Source: a bacterium
GTDB lineage: Bacteria > Cyanobacteriota > Vampirovibrionia > Gastranaerophilales > Gastranaerophilaceae
Assembly (NCBI GenBank): GCA_017396695.1
Contig: JAFQLC010000003.1
Span: 1 to 64,000 of the forward strand
Reading direction: 5' to 3'
DNA length: 64,000 nt
Shown one piece after another: positions 17,283 through 26,263 of the stretch; the stretch's first letter is position 1; each line of letters opens with the position of its first letter. Position numbers and translations under genes: made by a program. The notes beneath the pieces were generated by a model, which saw only the letters and a program-made list of their open reading frames with translations, ran no database searches and was not told where the DNA came from.

Positions 17283-17973
17283 TATTTATCACCTTAAAAT
17301 CAATCCCGTAAATTTTATTTAAAATTTCAGGAGTAAAAAATTCTGGCCGATTTTTCACAATAACATCATTAGACTTTGTAAGCCCAATAAAATAATCACC
17401 ATAACTTGCTCCAAGATTTATATCATGGAGCACAACAAGGCAAGTAATTCCTTGATTTGTAAGCTTTTTCAAGATATCTAAAACTTTAATTTGGTTAATT
17501 AAATCCATATTAGATGTAGGTTCATCTAAAAGAAGCGTATCCGCATCGGACACAAGCCCAAGTGCTATATTTGCTTTTTGAAGTTCACCTGAGCTTAAAT
17601 TTTCAATAAATGTATCTTTTTTATCAGAAAGTTCAAGAAGCTCAAGAGTCTCTTCAATCTTTTGTTTTTCTTCTGAATTTAAAAACCATTTCCAGTTCTT
17701 TTTATAAAAAGATGATTCAATGTATTCAAAAAGAGTTATCCCTTTTGGGTATTTAATTCTTTGCGGAAGGTAAAAAAGTTCTTTTGATTTTTTTATAACT
17801 TTGCCATTTTGAGGCTTCAGAATGCCAGCTATTATTTTGAGCAAAGTGGTTTTTCCAACGCCATTTAACCCAACAAGCACAGTAATTTTATTTTTTGGAA
17901 TTTCAATATTTGCATTTTTGAAAATAGTTAAATTATTTTCAACACTTAAGGTCAAGTTTTCAAGTTTAATCAT
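17248..17973 (-). CDS. btuD: ABC transporter ATPase, BtuD-like
   Basis: 241 residues with Walker A GLNGVGKTTLLK, the signature NLSSGELQKANIALGL, Walker B TLLLDEPTSNMD and the switch histidine in VVLHDINLG. It is a cytoplasmic ATPase of the FepC/BtuD group driving cobalamin import. The gene overlaps both neighbours (8 nt with the permease, 35 nt with the binding protein), indicating translational coupling. Confidence 0.92.
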   Translation of the reverse strand: MIKLENLTLSVENNLTIFKNANIEIPKNKITVLVGLNGVGKTTLLKIIAGILKPQNGKVIKKSKELFYLPQRIKYPKGITLFEYIESSFYKKNWKWFLNSEEKQKIEETLELLELSDKKDTFIENLSSGELQKANIALGLVSDADTLLLDEPTSNMDLINQIKVLDILKKLTNQGITCLVVLHDINLGASYGDYFIGLTKSNDVIVKNRPEFFTPEILNKIYGIDFKVINSDKDFHIQIFN

Positions 17974-18949
17974 TTAAAAACTCTCCTTTACGGGTCAAAA
18001 AATAGAGAAATACAGGAGCACCAATAAATGCCACTACAAGCCCAAGAGGCATCTGAAGTGGATAAATTACTATTCTTGCAAGATAATCCGCAAATAAAAT
18101 CAAAGAACTTCCAATTAAAAGATTAGATACAAAAAGCCACCTGTAATCATATCCAAAAAGCATTTTTGAAATTTGGGGCGCAATTATACCCACAAAGCCT
18201 AAAATTCCAGCAGAAAACACACTGAGCGCAGTAAAAAACGAGGCTAGAATAATAATCAAAATTACACTAGAATATTTGCCAAGTTTGTTAGATTCTAGAA
18301 GTTCACTATCAAGCCTTAAATAGTTAAGTTTAGGCACAAGGAAAAAAGCAAAAATTAAAAGTGCAATAAAAATTAAAATTAAGGAAAAATTAGATATTAC
18401 CTCATTGTTTGTAACCCCACCAGATAAAATGAGCATCATTGTATAAGATTTATTTGGATTAACAAGAATAATTAAAGAAATCAAAGAGCTTACAAAAATA
18501 TTAACGCTGAGCCCAATTAGAATTAATTTTACAACACTGAAACGACTGAGCCCAGAAAATAAAATAACAAGAATTGATGATATAAGTGCACCCAAAAAAC
18601 CAAAGAATGAATAATTGACAGAATTAAACAATAAAATCGAAAGAACAATTCCAAGCCCAGCACCAGAGGAGATACCCGTGATATAAGGCTCTGCAAGAGG
18701 GTTTTTTGAAACTGCTTGCATAAACATCCCTGCAAGCGCAAGTGAAGCACCTGCAACGAACGCCTTGAGAGCACGAGGGTATCTAAGAATTGATAAAATC
18801 AAACTATCATCATCTGTTCCCAAGTTAAATGCTTTTGCAAATAAATTAATACCAAAATCTTTGTATCCTGCATACATTGCAAGATACAAAGACAAAATCA
18901 ATAATAAAAATAATATAAAAATTATAGTTAGCTTTTTCTTAATTGCCAT
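17966..18949 (-). CDS. btuC: FecCD/BtuC-family permease
   Basis: 327 residues with about ten predicted membrane helices. It carries FecCD-family hallmarks: RYPRALKAFVAGASLALAG near the start, NPLAEPYITGISSGAGLG, GFVGIIAPQISKMLFG and the C-terminal PLGLVVAFIGAPVFLYFL. It forms the inner-membrane channel for cobalamin with the BtuD-like ATPase. It lies 12 bp downstream of the receptor gene in the riboswitch-led operon. Confidence 0.92.
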   Translation of the reverse strand: MAIKKKLTIIFILFLLLILSLYLAMYAGYKDFGINLFAKAFNLGTDDDSLILSILRYPRALKAFVAGASLALAGMFMQAVSKNPLAEPYITGISSGAGLGIVLSILLFNSVNYSFFGFLGALISSILVILFSGLSRFSVVKLILIGLSVNIFVSSLISLIILVNPNKSYTMMLILSGGVTNNEVISNFSLILIFIALLIFAFFLVPKLNYLRLDSELLESNKLGKYSSVILIIILASFFTALSVFSAGILGFVGIIAPQISKMLFGYDYRWLFVSNLLIGSSLILFADYLARIVIYPLQMPLGLVVAFIGAPVFLYFLTRKGEFLND

Positions 18950-18961
18950 ACATCAACTATA

Positions 18962-21055
18962 TCATAAATCATCTTTTTGTTTGCGCTCAGGCAAAGTAAA
19001 TTCCATGCCAATTCCTGCCCTAAAGTGGATTCCTGGCGCATAATATGAAATTCCATTTTGCTTATACATTGAAATATCTTGATCAAGAAGGTTATAAATT
19101 ACTCCGTTTAAAGAAATTTCAGAATAATCATTTTTAAACAATCTGATTTTTGTGCCAAGTTTTGCATCAACATAACTATCTGTTTTATCAGAATTAGTAG
19201 CAGTTGTCATATATCTTCCTGAATTTGCCTCAAGACCTGCAAAGAAATTAACAACATCGCTTGGTGTCCAATAAAGAATGGTTTTAAAAGAGTTTTCAGG
19301 GCAGCCAGGAAGGCTTGCACCTGTAGTTTTGTCTTTTGAATGAGTGTGAGTATAGCTTGCAGTTGCCTTAAACCAATTTATAGGCTCCCAAGTAATTTTT
19401 CCTTCAACACCTTGAATTTCGGCCTTATCAACGTTTATATATTGACCAGTGTAAAGCCAAGTGATTGGGTCAGTTGAGCCAGCATAGCCAATGTAGTCTT
19501 TATAATCACTGTTAAAATAACTAACATCAAAGGAAAGTTTTTCGTCATAAAAACTTTGAACAAATCCAACATCCCAACTATTCATTTTTTCAGATTCAAG
19601 ATTAGGATTTGCAAGAGAAATCATATAAGAAGAGTTAACAGTTCCAAATCTTTGGTAAAGAGTTGGATTATTAACACTATGCCCCCAAGAAGCTCTGAGT
19701 TTTGTTTTAGCGCCATCAATATTAAATGTAGGAAGAACTAATGCCGCAGAAGCATTTGGTGTTACATATGTGCCAAAACTAGAATTATGAATTAACCTTG
19801 CGCCACCTCTGATAAAAAGCTTATCAGCAATGTTAATTACATCATTAATAAAGACATCGTTTTGGACCGTGTGCCCGTCATAAGAATTAAAGTTCGCAGG
19901 CGACCACATGGAAAAATCTTTTGTGTGCCCGTCAATAAACTCGGCTTCTAAATTATAACCAACAGAAAGAGTGTTCCAATCTGCAAGTTTGTAGTTGTGT
20001 TGGGTTTGGGCATTAAGCCTTGTTGAATATATTTTTGAAATTGATTCATAAAACGGGTCGCCAGATAAATTGTCAGGCAAAATATAGTTATTGTTATTGT
20101 TTCTATATAAACTAAATTTAACATCATAGTCATATTTTTCATTTGGACTATGCGTAAATGAAGTTGTGTTCATAATGTCATAATTTAAGGCATAATTATT
20201 TGGCGACTGGTAAAGCCCATAAGGAAAAGCTTGTTGATAACCAACTCCAAGGTCTTTTCTTGAGCGAGCAAATCTAAAAATGTTGCGAACTTCGGCTTTT
20301 TGGTCAAGCAACCTTTGTCCAATGTTAGTTACGAGACTTAGATTGTTATAATCATCATTTATAATTTTCCCAAGATTTGTAACGCTCATTCCACCGTCAG
20401 TTTTATACCAAGTGAGCCCCATGTAATAATCTGTGTTTTTTGCTTCGCCTGAAATTGCAAAACGTTCTTTAAATGTGCCGAGGTTACCCATTTCGGAGCC
20501 AAGCTGAACCCTAAAAGGACCTCTGCCACGTTTTGTTTGAAGCGCAATAAGCCCGCCGGATGCGTTTGTTCCTGCGACATTTCCATGTGGGCCGCGAATA
20601 ATTTCGACACGTTCTAAATCATCACTTAATAAAAATTGCGGTTCAACCCCAGGGGTTGTAAGAGATGGTCTATCTGCTCGAACGCCATCTATTGTCATTC
20701 TGACTCTATCAGTGCCACGCATCCTAATTGTTGAAATTGAGCCGTCTGAACCGTTAGAATTTTGAACAAACAAGCTTGCAGATTGATTTAAAATTTCAGA
20801 AAGAGTTGGAGAGGCTTGTCTTTCGATGTCTTTTTGAGTTATGACATCAACGTTTGCGCCTGCAGATTCAATTGATTCAGCATAATTTCCGTAAGAATAA
20901 ATTTGCCTTTCTTTGGCGTAGCCTTTAAGGGTGAAAGGTGCTGAATTTTCTTCGCTTTGCGAAGGATCTAAATAAATCCAATCTTCATCGATTGAAAAGG
21001 CTGGTGTGGTTGAAAGAATTGCGGAGACCGCAAAAGTTGTAAAAATCTTTTTCAT
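18962..21055 (-). CDS. btuB: TonB-dependent outer-membrane receptor, BtuB-like
   Basis: 697 residues. A signal peptide (to about AFS, residue 21) is followed by a plug domain (VDVITQKDIERQASPTLSEIL, IRMRGTDRVRMTIDGVRADRP, DDLERVEIIRGPHG, ASGGLIALQTK). A beta-barrel with many aromatic-rich strands follows, ending in the typical aromatic C-terminal region (PGIHFRAGIGMEFTLPERK). It moves a scarce ligand across the outer membrane using TonB energy. Cobalamin is the likely ligand because a cobalamin riboswitch lies directly upstream and BtuCDF-like genes lie downstream. TonB/ExbBD are not in the window. Confidence 0.92.
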   Translation of the reverse strand: MKKIFTTFAVSAILSTTPAFSIDEDWIYLDPSQSEENSAPFTLKGYAKERQIYSYGNYAESIESAGANVDVITQKDIERQASPTLSEILNQSASLFVQNSNGSDGSISTIRMRGTDRVRMTIDGVRADRPSLTTPGVEPQFLLSDDLERVEIIRGPHGNVAGTNASGGLIALQTKRGRGPFRVQLGSEMGNLGTFKERFAISGEAKNTDYYMGLTWYKTDGGMSVTNLGKIINDDYNNLSLVTNIGQRLLDQKAEVRNIFRFARSRKDLGVGYQQAFPYGLYQSPNNYALNYDIMNTTSFTHSPNEKYDYDVKFSLYRNNNNNYILPDNLSGDPFYESISKIYSTRLNAQTQHNYKLADWNTLSVGYNLEAEFIDGHTKDFSMWSPANFNSYDGHTVQNDVFINDVINIADKLFIRGGARLIHNSSFGTYVTPNASAALVLPTFNIDGAKTKLRASWGHSVNNPTLYQRFGTVNSSYMISLANPNLESEKMNSWDVGFVQSFYDEKLSFDVSYFNSDYKDYIGYAGSTDPITWLYTGQYINVDKAEIQGVEGKITWEPINWFKATASYTHTHSKDKTTGASLPGCPENSFKTILYWTPSDVVNFFAGLEANSGRYMTTATNSDKTDSYVDAKLGTKIRLFKNDYSEISLNGVIYNLLDQDISMYKQNGISYYAPGIHFRAGIGMEFTLPERKQKDDL

Positions 21056-21067
21056 AAATTTCCTCGT

Positions 21068-21170
21068 GCTCGCAAGTATTAACCAAATTACAGGTATTCA
21101 GACTCGGAAATTTTCCACTACTGCTACGGCATAGTCCCGTTTTACGGAGTTTCCCTATAATTCCAAAAAA
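21068..21170 (-). promoter_or_regulatory. cobalamin (B12) riboswitch
   Basis: In the leader of the receptor gene, the minus strand carries the conserved pieces of the cobalamin aptamer in order: GGAATTATAGGGAAACTCCG, then ACGGGACTATGCCGTAGCAG, then the B12 box GAGTCTGAATACCTGTAA (21105-21088). B12-bound RNA of this class normally represses the downstream uptake genes. The rest of the 21056-21270 gap holds only AT-rich spacer. Confidence 0.88.
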
Positions 21171-21270
21171 ATAATAACACTTAAAGAAGTATAGTCAAAT
21201 GTTTTGTCAAGTGACCAGCTAGGTAAATTTTAACAAGACAGAACCAGAAAATAATTTGCTAAGACTAAAA

Positions 21271-22407
21271 TCAAGATTTCGAGGCGCAATTACTCTCTCT
21301 CTCTCTCTCGAGCGGCTTAAAATAATCATCGTATTTATCCAATAAATTTTTCTTCAAATATTTTGCGCAAGGGTTCTCAACAAGGTGGTATGTCAGAACA
21401 CCTAAGAAGATGCTCAAAGCTAAACTAATAAAAATTGTCAAAACTGGGTAAGTTGTAACTAAAATTTCATTACGCCAAATATAATTTTTAAAGAAAACAA
21501 AAGAAACTTCCTGCATAATATAAATTGCAAAAGCATATTTTCCAATTGACGAAAATATTGGTCTATTGAAAAATCTAGAAATATACCCCCTATTTATTAA
21601 AAACAAAACAAATAGAGAAACTGATGCAATAAGCATTACCATATATGTTTCCTTGAAGCGTTTAAATACACAGCCCCAAGTTAAATATGATATTAAACCA
21701 GCTTCTAAAAGTGTTAAAATAATTGGATTGGTTTTTACATTATCCCAATTAATTTTATTGAAAAATTGGTAAAGTAGTATCCCAAAACCAATCAAGGCCA
21801 TTGCAACTGCACCTGCTCTTGAAAAAATACCATGAACAACCTGATAATCTCTCAATGGTGAATTAAGATAGATAACTATATTGAAATATGAAATTATTGA
21901 AACAGCAAAATTAAATTTAAACCTACTTTTAATAATTTTAAAAAGCGCAAAGTAAAATAATGAACACCAAAATAAAGCGCAAATAAACCAAGTAACATTC
22001 AAATTGGTAAGCTTCTGGGTCAATCCACCAGAACCCGCTGTCATCAAAAAGATATTTAAGATATTTTGTCCAACATCAAATTTAACCAAGCCAAATAAAT
22101 CTAAAATACCAACGCATATAACTGCAAAGACTAAAGTTGGCCAAAAACGCATTAGTTTTCTAATGGCAAATTTTATAAATGGTTCTTGATATTTTAGGAA
22201 TGATGAAAATACAAAGTAGCCAGATATAACAAAAAGAATTGCATTGCCAATGGTTCCCGCCCATCCAACATTTTTTGCTAGATTTTCTAGAATCGGAATA
22301 TGATATGCGGCCACATAAGAAGTTTTTATAAAGTGATAATACACAATTAAAACTACAAAAACAATTCTTAAAAAATCAACATTATAATATCTTTTCTTTT
22401 CCATCAA
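21271..22407 (-). CDS. acyltransferase family 3 membrane protein
   Basis: 378 residues with about ten membrane helices. The N-terminal motif RYYNVDFLRIVFVVLIVYYHF matches acyltransferase-3 proteins (R/H motif of OafA-type O-acetylases), and GYFVFSSFLKY and the C-terminal TYHLVENP are also typical. Family role: acetylation (or other acylation) of surface polysaccharides at the inner membrane. It is the last gene of the glycan operon and overlaps the preceding gene by 4 nt. Its 3' end contains a (CT)n tract, so the last residues (ERERESNCASKS) can change by slippage. Confidence 0.88.
   Translation of the reverse strand: MMEKKRYYNVDFLRIVFVVLIVYYHFIKTSYVAAYHIPILENLAKNVGWAGTIGNAILFVISGYFVFSSFLKYQEPFIKFAIRKLMRFWPTLVFAVICVGILDLFGLVKFDVGQNILNIFLMTAGSGGLTQKLTNLNVTWFICALFWCSLFYFALFKIIKSRFKFNFAVSIISYFNIVIYLNSPLRDYQVVHGIFSRAGAVAMALIGFGILLYQFFNKINWDNVKTNPIILTLLEAGLISYLTWGCVFKRFKETYMVMLIASVSLFVLFLINRGYISRFFNRPIFSSIGKYAFAIYIMQEVSFVFFKNYIWRNEILVTTYPVLTIFISLALSIFLGVLTYHLVENPCAKYLKKNLLDKYDDYFKPLERERESNCASKS
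21293..21309. repeat. (CT)8 dinucleotide tract inside acyltransferase gene
   Basis: 17 nt of alternating CT on the plus strand (GA in the gene). Loss of one unit would put TAA right after the tract. Gain of one unit would extend the tail by about 20 residues into downstream sequence. Confidence 0.9.
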
Positions 22408-23093
22408 ACACCAACCTGTCCATAATAGGCACCTTCACCGTGTTTTCGACCATAGTGTTTATCAAGCGTATATTGAGGAAGAAGGGGTGGCACTTCGCTC
22501 AACATTAGTGATTGATAGTTCATTTTTGCAAGTTCTTCAACAACAACTGCATTATGAACAGAATTGTGCGCATCTTTTCCCCAAGAAAAAACTCCATGGC
22601 TTCGAACTAAAACCCCTGGAATTGCCATATAATCTTTATTTTTAAATGTTTCGATTATGACTTTTCCTGTGTTTTTTTCATAATCAATTTCAGTTTCTTC
22701 TTTTGTTAAATAGCGAGTAACGGGAATATCGCCATAAAAATAATCAGCGTGGGTTGTGCCAAAGGCTTCTATTGGTTTTCCAGCTTGAGCAAATGAAGTA
22801 GCGTAATTTGAATGTGTGTGAGTAATTCCTTTAATTTTAGGAAATGCTTTATATAATTCTAAATGCGTTGGAGTGTCAGAAGATGGATTATACTTTCCTT
22901 CAATTTTATTCCCATCTAAATCTAAAACAACCATATCATCAGCTTTCATAGTGTCATAATCAACACCAGATGGTTTAATTACAACGCAATTACCCTCGCG
23001 AGCTGAAACATTTCCCCAGGTAAATATTACTAAATTATACTTAACAAGCTCTAAATTAGCTTTAAAAACTTGTTCTTTTAAACTTTCAAGCAT
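22404..23093 (-). CDS. AraD-like class II aldolase / L-ribulose-5-phosphate 4-epimerase family
   Basis: 229 residues. Family hallmarks: TWGNVSAREGNCVVIKPSGV, HTHSNYATSFAQAG (zinc ligands), FGTTHADYFYGDIP and VLVRSHGVFSWG. The C-terminal LLPQYTLDKHYGRKHGEGAYYGQ is typical of the AraD epimerase rather than of fuculose aldolases. The enzyme interconverts L-ribulose and D-xylulose 5-phosphates by retro-aldol chemistry. The operon context (cytidylyltransferase, TagB/F-like transferase) suggests it supplies a pentulose phosphate for a nucleotide-activated polyol rather than arabinose catabolism. That is inference. Confidence 0.85.
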   Translation of the reverse strand: MLESLKEQVFKANLELVKYNLVIFTWGNVSAREGNCVVIKPSGVDYDTMKADDMVVLDLDGNKIEGKYNPSSDTPTHLELYKAFPKIKGITHTHSNYATSFAQAGKPIEAFGTTHADYFYGDIPVTRYLTKEETEIDYEKNTGKVIIETFKNKDYMAIPGVLVRSHGVFSWGKDAHNSVHNAVVVEELAKMNYQSLMLSEVPPLLPQYTLDKHYGRKHGEGAYYGQVGV

Positions 23094-24133
23094 TCTAATT
23101 CCTTTTTAATTTTAAATGTGTGTTCTATTGCTTCCTCAAATGTGAATTTTTCACTCCAACCTAATGATTTTATTCTTTCGCCATTTAAAGTTGAATTTGA
23201 AACTGTTGAAAATCCAAGCTTTTCTTGTTCTGATGCATTTTCAAAGATAATTTCAACATTGGCGATATGAGCTAATTGTTTAGCATAATCTCTTAATAAA
23301 ACATTTCCAGATTTAGCTGCAACATTATATGTTTCGCCATTTTCTCCTTTTAAAAGAATTGTTAATAAAGCTGCTGCTGTATCTAAAACATATAAATAAG
23401 AGCGTTTTTGAAGTCCTGCACTTTTCATAACAATGTTTTCATTGTTTAGTGCTTTAGCTAAAAATTGAACATCTGCTTTTGTGCTGTCCATTTTAACTGT
23501 TGGACCATATATATAACCAAGTCTTGCGATGTTGATATTCATTTTGTATTCCTGAATATAGGAATGACATAATGTTTCGCAAGTTCTTTTGCTTTCAGGA
23601 TAACAAGCTCTTGGTTTCATAAAATCTACAAAACCAATGTTGTTTTCTTCAAAAGCTTCAATATTATCTTTTGAGCCATAGACTTCAAGTGTTGATAAAA
23701 ATAAGCTTTTTGAGTTTTTGTTTTTCTTTGCAAAATCTAAAACGTTCAATGTTCCTAAAATGTTTAATCTGATTGTTTCAACAGGTTTTGTTCCATATAA
23801 ATGCGGATGAGTGTTACTTGCTGCGTGGATTATGTAATCTACGCTAAAATCACAATCAAAAATATTTGTTATATCTTGAACAACGGGATGAAAATGCGGA
23901 TTATTTTTATAACTTGGAAATCTTTTTTCAAAAGTTTTTTCGCTTGAAAAAGTTCCATAAATATTGATATTATAATTAAATTTTTCATTTAGAAACATTA
24001 AAATATCAACAATAGCAGAGCCTACCAATCCGCTTGCGCCTGTTATAAAAATTGTTTTATTTTTAAATAAAGAAAAATCTTCAATAATTACTTTTTTGAT
24101 GTCGTTTTCATACAGTTTATTTGTTATATACAT
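23078..24133 (-). CDS. NAD-dependent epimerase/dehydratase (extended SDR)
   Basis: 351 residues. Rossmann motif IFITGASGLVGSAIVDIL near residue 30, DYIIHAASNTHP, LSTLEVYG and the catalytic YPESKRTCE (YxxxK), followed by IARLGYIYGP. It is typical of nucleotide-sugar or sugar-phosphate modifying SDRs such as 4,6-dehydratases, decarboxylases and epimerases. It overlaps the AraD-like gene by 16 nt and the cytidylyltransferase by 1 nt. The substrate is not evident; a CDP-linked intermediate made by the upstream enzyme is a reasonable guess. Confidence 0.85.
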   Translation of the reverse strand: MYITNKLYENDIKKVIIEDFSLFKNKTIFITGASGLVGSAIVDILMFLNEKFNYNINIYGTFSSEKTFEKRFPSYKNNPHFHPVVQDITNIFDCDFSVDYIIHAASNTHPHLYGTKPVETIRLNILGTLNVLDFAKKNKNSKSLFLSTLEVYGSKDNIEAFEENNIGFVDFMKPRACYPESKRTCETLCHSYIQEYKMNINIARLGYIYGPTVKMDSTKADVQFLAKALNNENIVMKSAGLQKRSYLYVLDTAAALLTILLKGENGETYNVAAKSGNVLLRDYAKQLAHIANVEIIFENASEQEKLGFSTVSNSTLNGERIKSLGWSEKFTFEEAIEHTFKIKKELECLKV

Positions 24134-24831
24134 TATTCACCTTGTTTTAATAGAGCTTTAAAAATATCGATATCTTCTTGAGTTGTAATTTTAACGTTTT
24201 TACCTGAGCCAGCAGAAAAATAGATTTTATCACCAACTTCTGTAACTAATGTGCAAGTTGCGATAGAATTTGTTATTCCTTTTTCTTTTGCTTTTTTATG
24301 AAGCTCAACAAGTTGACCCAATCTAGCTCCTTGTGGAGTTTGAGTTCTTTTTAGATTATCTCTTGGGAATGATTTTTCAGAACTTTCAAAATCATAAGTT
24401 TCCATCATTGCTTCATTACATGGAACAACAACAACAGTAAAGCCATTTTTTTCAATTGAACCAATGCAATCTGAAATGATATCTTTAGATAAATTTGGTC
24501 TTATCGCATCATGAATTAAAACTATAGCGTCATCTCCGTAATGCTCAGCAAGACCCATAATGCCGTTTTTAATTGATTCTTGACCAACTAAACCTGCAGG
24601 GAAAACGTGTTTAAATTTTGTTATGTTATATTGTTTAGCGTAACTTGTTAAAATATTTTCCCAACCATCAAGGCAAACAACAGCTATAACATCTACTGCT
24701 GGATGATTTTCAAATTTTTCCATAGTGTATGCGATAATTGGTTTATCAAAAACTGTCATAAATTGTTTTGGAATAGCCTGCTGCATTCTTGCGCCAACTC
24801 CACCTGCGATAATTAGACCAATAGTAGTCAT
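24133..24831 (-). CDS. IspD/TarI-type cytidylyltransferase
   Basis: 232 residues: GLIIAGGVGARMQQAIPKQFM (CTP-binding loop), LIHDAIRPNLS and KRTQTPQGARLGQLVELH, all characteristic of the family that makes CDP-methylerythritol (IspD) or CDP-ribitol (TarI). An AAGGAG ribosome site sits inside the end of the upstream gene. Between an SDR and a TagB/F-like polymerase, a polyol-phosphate cytidylyltransferase for a teichoic-acid-like glycan is more likely than the isoprenoid enzyme. The motifs alone cannot separate the two. Confidence 0.85.
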   Translation of the reverse strand: MTTIGLIIAGGVGARMQQAIPKQFMTVFDKPIIAYTMEKFENHPAVDVIAVVCLDGWENILTSYAKQYNITKFKHVFPAGLVGQESIKNGIMGLAEHYGDDAIVLIHDAIRPNLSKDIISDCIGSIEKNGFTVVVVPCNEAMMETYDFESSEKSFPRDNLKRTQTPQGARLGQLVELHKKAKEKGITNSIATCTLVTEVGDKIYFSAGSGKNVKITTQEDIDIFKALLKQGE

Positions 24832-24832
24832 T

Positions 24833-26263
24833 TTATACTTCTCCTTTTTCTAAGAATTTAATAATTTCATCGTAAATATTTTCAGAAGCTGTTTTGCCGT
24901 TAATTTTTCCGAAATATTGCTGAACAAATTGTGTTCTTTGTTCTTTTTTGTAGTCATTTCCATTAATTACAACGTCTTGAATGAAGTTTTCAATGTTTTC
25001 TTCTAAGTTATTAGTTGGTGTATAGAAATTTTTATATAATATTTCTCCAAATTCATTTAATTTGATACGGCAAGTGTCTGTTGCTGTATGAAATAAAGGT
25101 TTGTTAAAAGCAGTATATTCTGCCATAAAAGATAGACAATCCATAATCATCGCGTCGGAAGTTGCAAAAAGGTCATTTATATTGCCTGTATAATATTGAG
25201 TATTTGTGCCTTTTGCCCACTTGTCATAGTATTGTTTTGTTATATATGAGCCCCATTTTTTTTCTAAATATGATTTTAAAATCGGATGCGGTCTAAAAAC
25301 AAATTGGACTTCGTCTTTGTATTTTTCCGCAATTTCAAGCATAAAATCGTACAGCTTATAGAATGAATCCATCATCCATTGATCTGGATTTTTTTCACTT
25401 GCTGAATGATGAGGAGACCAAATAATGCGTTTTTTCGGCTTTTCTTGTGGTTTCCAAATGTCTGTCGGTTTAAAACTCTTATCAAATAATGTATCTAATT
25501 TTGGGCTTCCTGTTACGACTACATTTGAGCCTTTGTTTTTCATTAGTCTTTCTGCCATTGTTTTATGGAAGATGGTTGGTCTTAAATATAAATTAACAAG
25601 GTTATTTAATTCAAATATACAAGTAAATTGATCATCCATTACCGAAAAACCATAATCCGTTAGAAATGAAATTTTATCCAAAAAGTAAGTAATGTAATTT
25701 TCTTTGTGGTAGTGCCATTTGCCAAAGTCAGTGTAGTAGAATATGTCTGGATTGATGTCTTTTCTTATCCCTACAAATTTTTTTGTTGTAGTGTCTCGTC
25801 CTTTTATAATATTGTAACCTTTTGGCTCTAGTTCTTTGTATACTAAATCAATGTATTCTAGTTGGGCTTCAACACCATAAGCAGGGTCAGGCAATATAAA
25901 GACAATTGGTTCAAAACGAGAATCTTGCTCTAAAAGCTTGTATAAATAATCAAAGCACCATGTTCCTGGTCTTTGCACCATTAAGCAAATTTTAACTTTT
26001 TCACCATTTCTGAATCTTTGCAAAATCTCTTGTTTGCTTTTTCTATTCTTTTTAGCATTAAAAATTTTGCTATAATGTTTTTTAATTGATTCGTACATTT
26101 TTTGAATAAAAAGAAAATTTATATTTGTTTTTCTGCCAGATGTTCTGATGGATAATAATGGGATGAAAAATAAATAAACATCAAAACTATTAGCGGTAAT
26201 TGCTTTAATTTTTAATAGCCTCATATTAAAAAGCTTAATATAGTGTTTTTGTCCGGGATTCAT
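24833..26263 (-). CDS. CDP-glycerol glycerophosphotransferase-like (TagB/TagF family) transferase
   Basis: 476 residues. The C-terminal half has TagB/F features: KKRIIWSPHHSASEKNPDQW, VQFVFRPHP and DAMIMDCLSFMAEYTAFNKPLFHT. These enzymes transfer polyol phosphate from a CDP-polyol to a growing polymer or to a glycan at the inner membrane. The N-terminal ~90 residues are different: a hydrophobic/basic module (KLFNMRLLKIKA... LFFIPLLSI) that resembles the tail of the neighbouring glycosyltransferase and may anchor to the membrane. An internal Met (MYESIKKHY) is an alternative start. A teichoic-type enzyme in a diderm is found in some capsules. Confidence 0.82.
   Translation of the reverse strand: MNPGQKHYIKLFNMRLLKIKAITANSFDVYLFFIPLLSIRTSGRKTNINFLFIQKMYESIKKHYSKIFNAKKNRKSKQEILQRFRNGEKVKICLMVQRPGTWCFDYLYKLLEQDSRFEPIVFILPDPAYGVEAQLEYIDLVYKELEPKGYNIIKGRDTTTKKFVGIRKDINPDIFYYTDFGKWHYHKENYITYFLDKISFLTDYGFSVMDDQFTCIFELNNLVNLYLRPTIFHKTMAERLMKNKGSNVVVTGSPKLDTLFDKSFKPTDIWKPQEKPKKRIIWSPHHSASEKNPDQWMMDSFYKLYDFMLEIAEKYKDEVQFVFRPHPILKSYLEKKWGSYITKQYYDKWAKGTNTQYYTGNINDLFATSDAMIMDCLSFMAEYTAFNKPLFHTATDTCRIKLNEFGEILYKNFYTPTNNLEENIENFIQDVVINGNDYKKEQRTQFVQQYFGKINGKTASENIYDEIIKFLEKGEV

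Noticed and set aside
24133-24831. Call as the isoprenoid enzyme IspD
   Set aside because: Possible from motifs alone, but its operon setting with a TagB/F-like polymerase favours polyol activation, so no ispD symbol was assigned.
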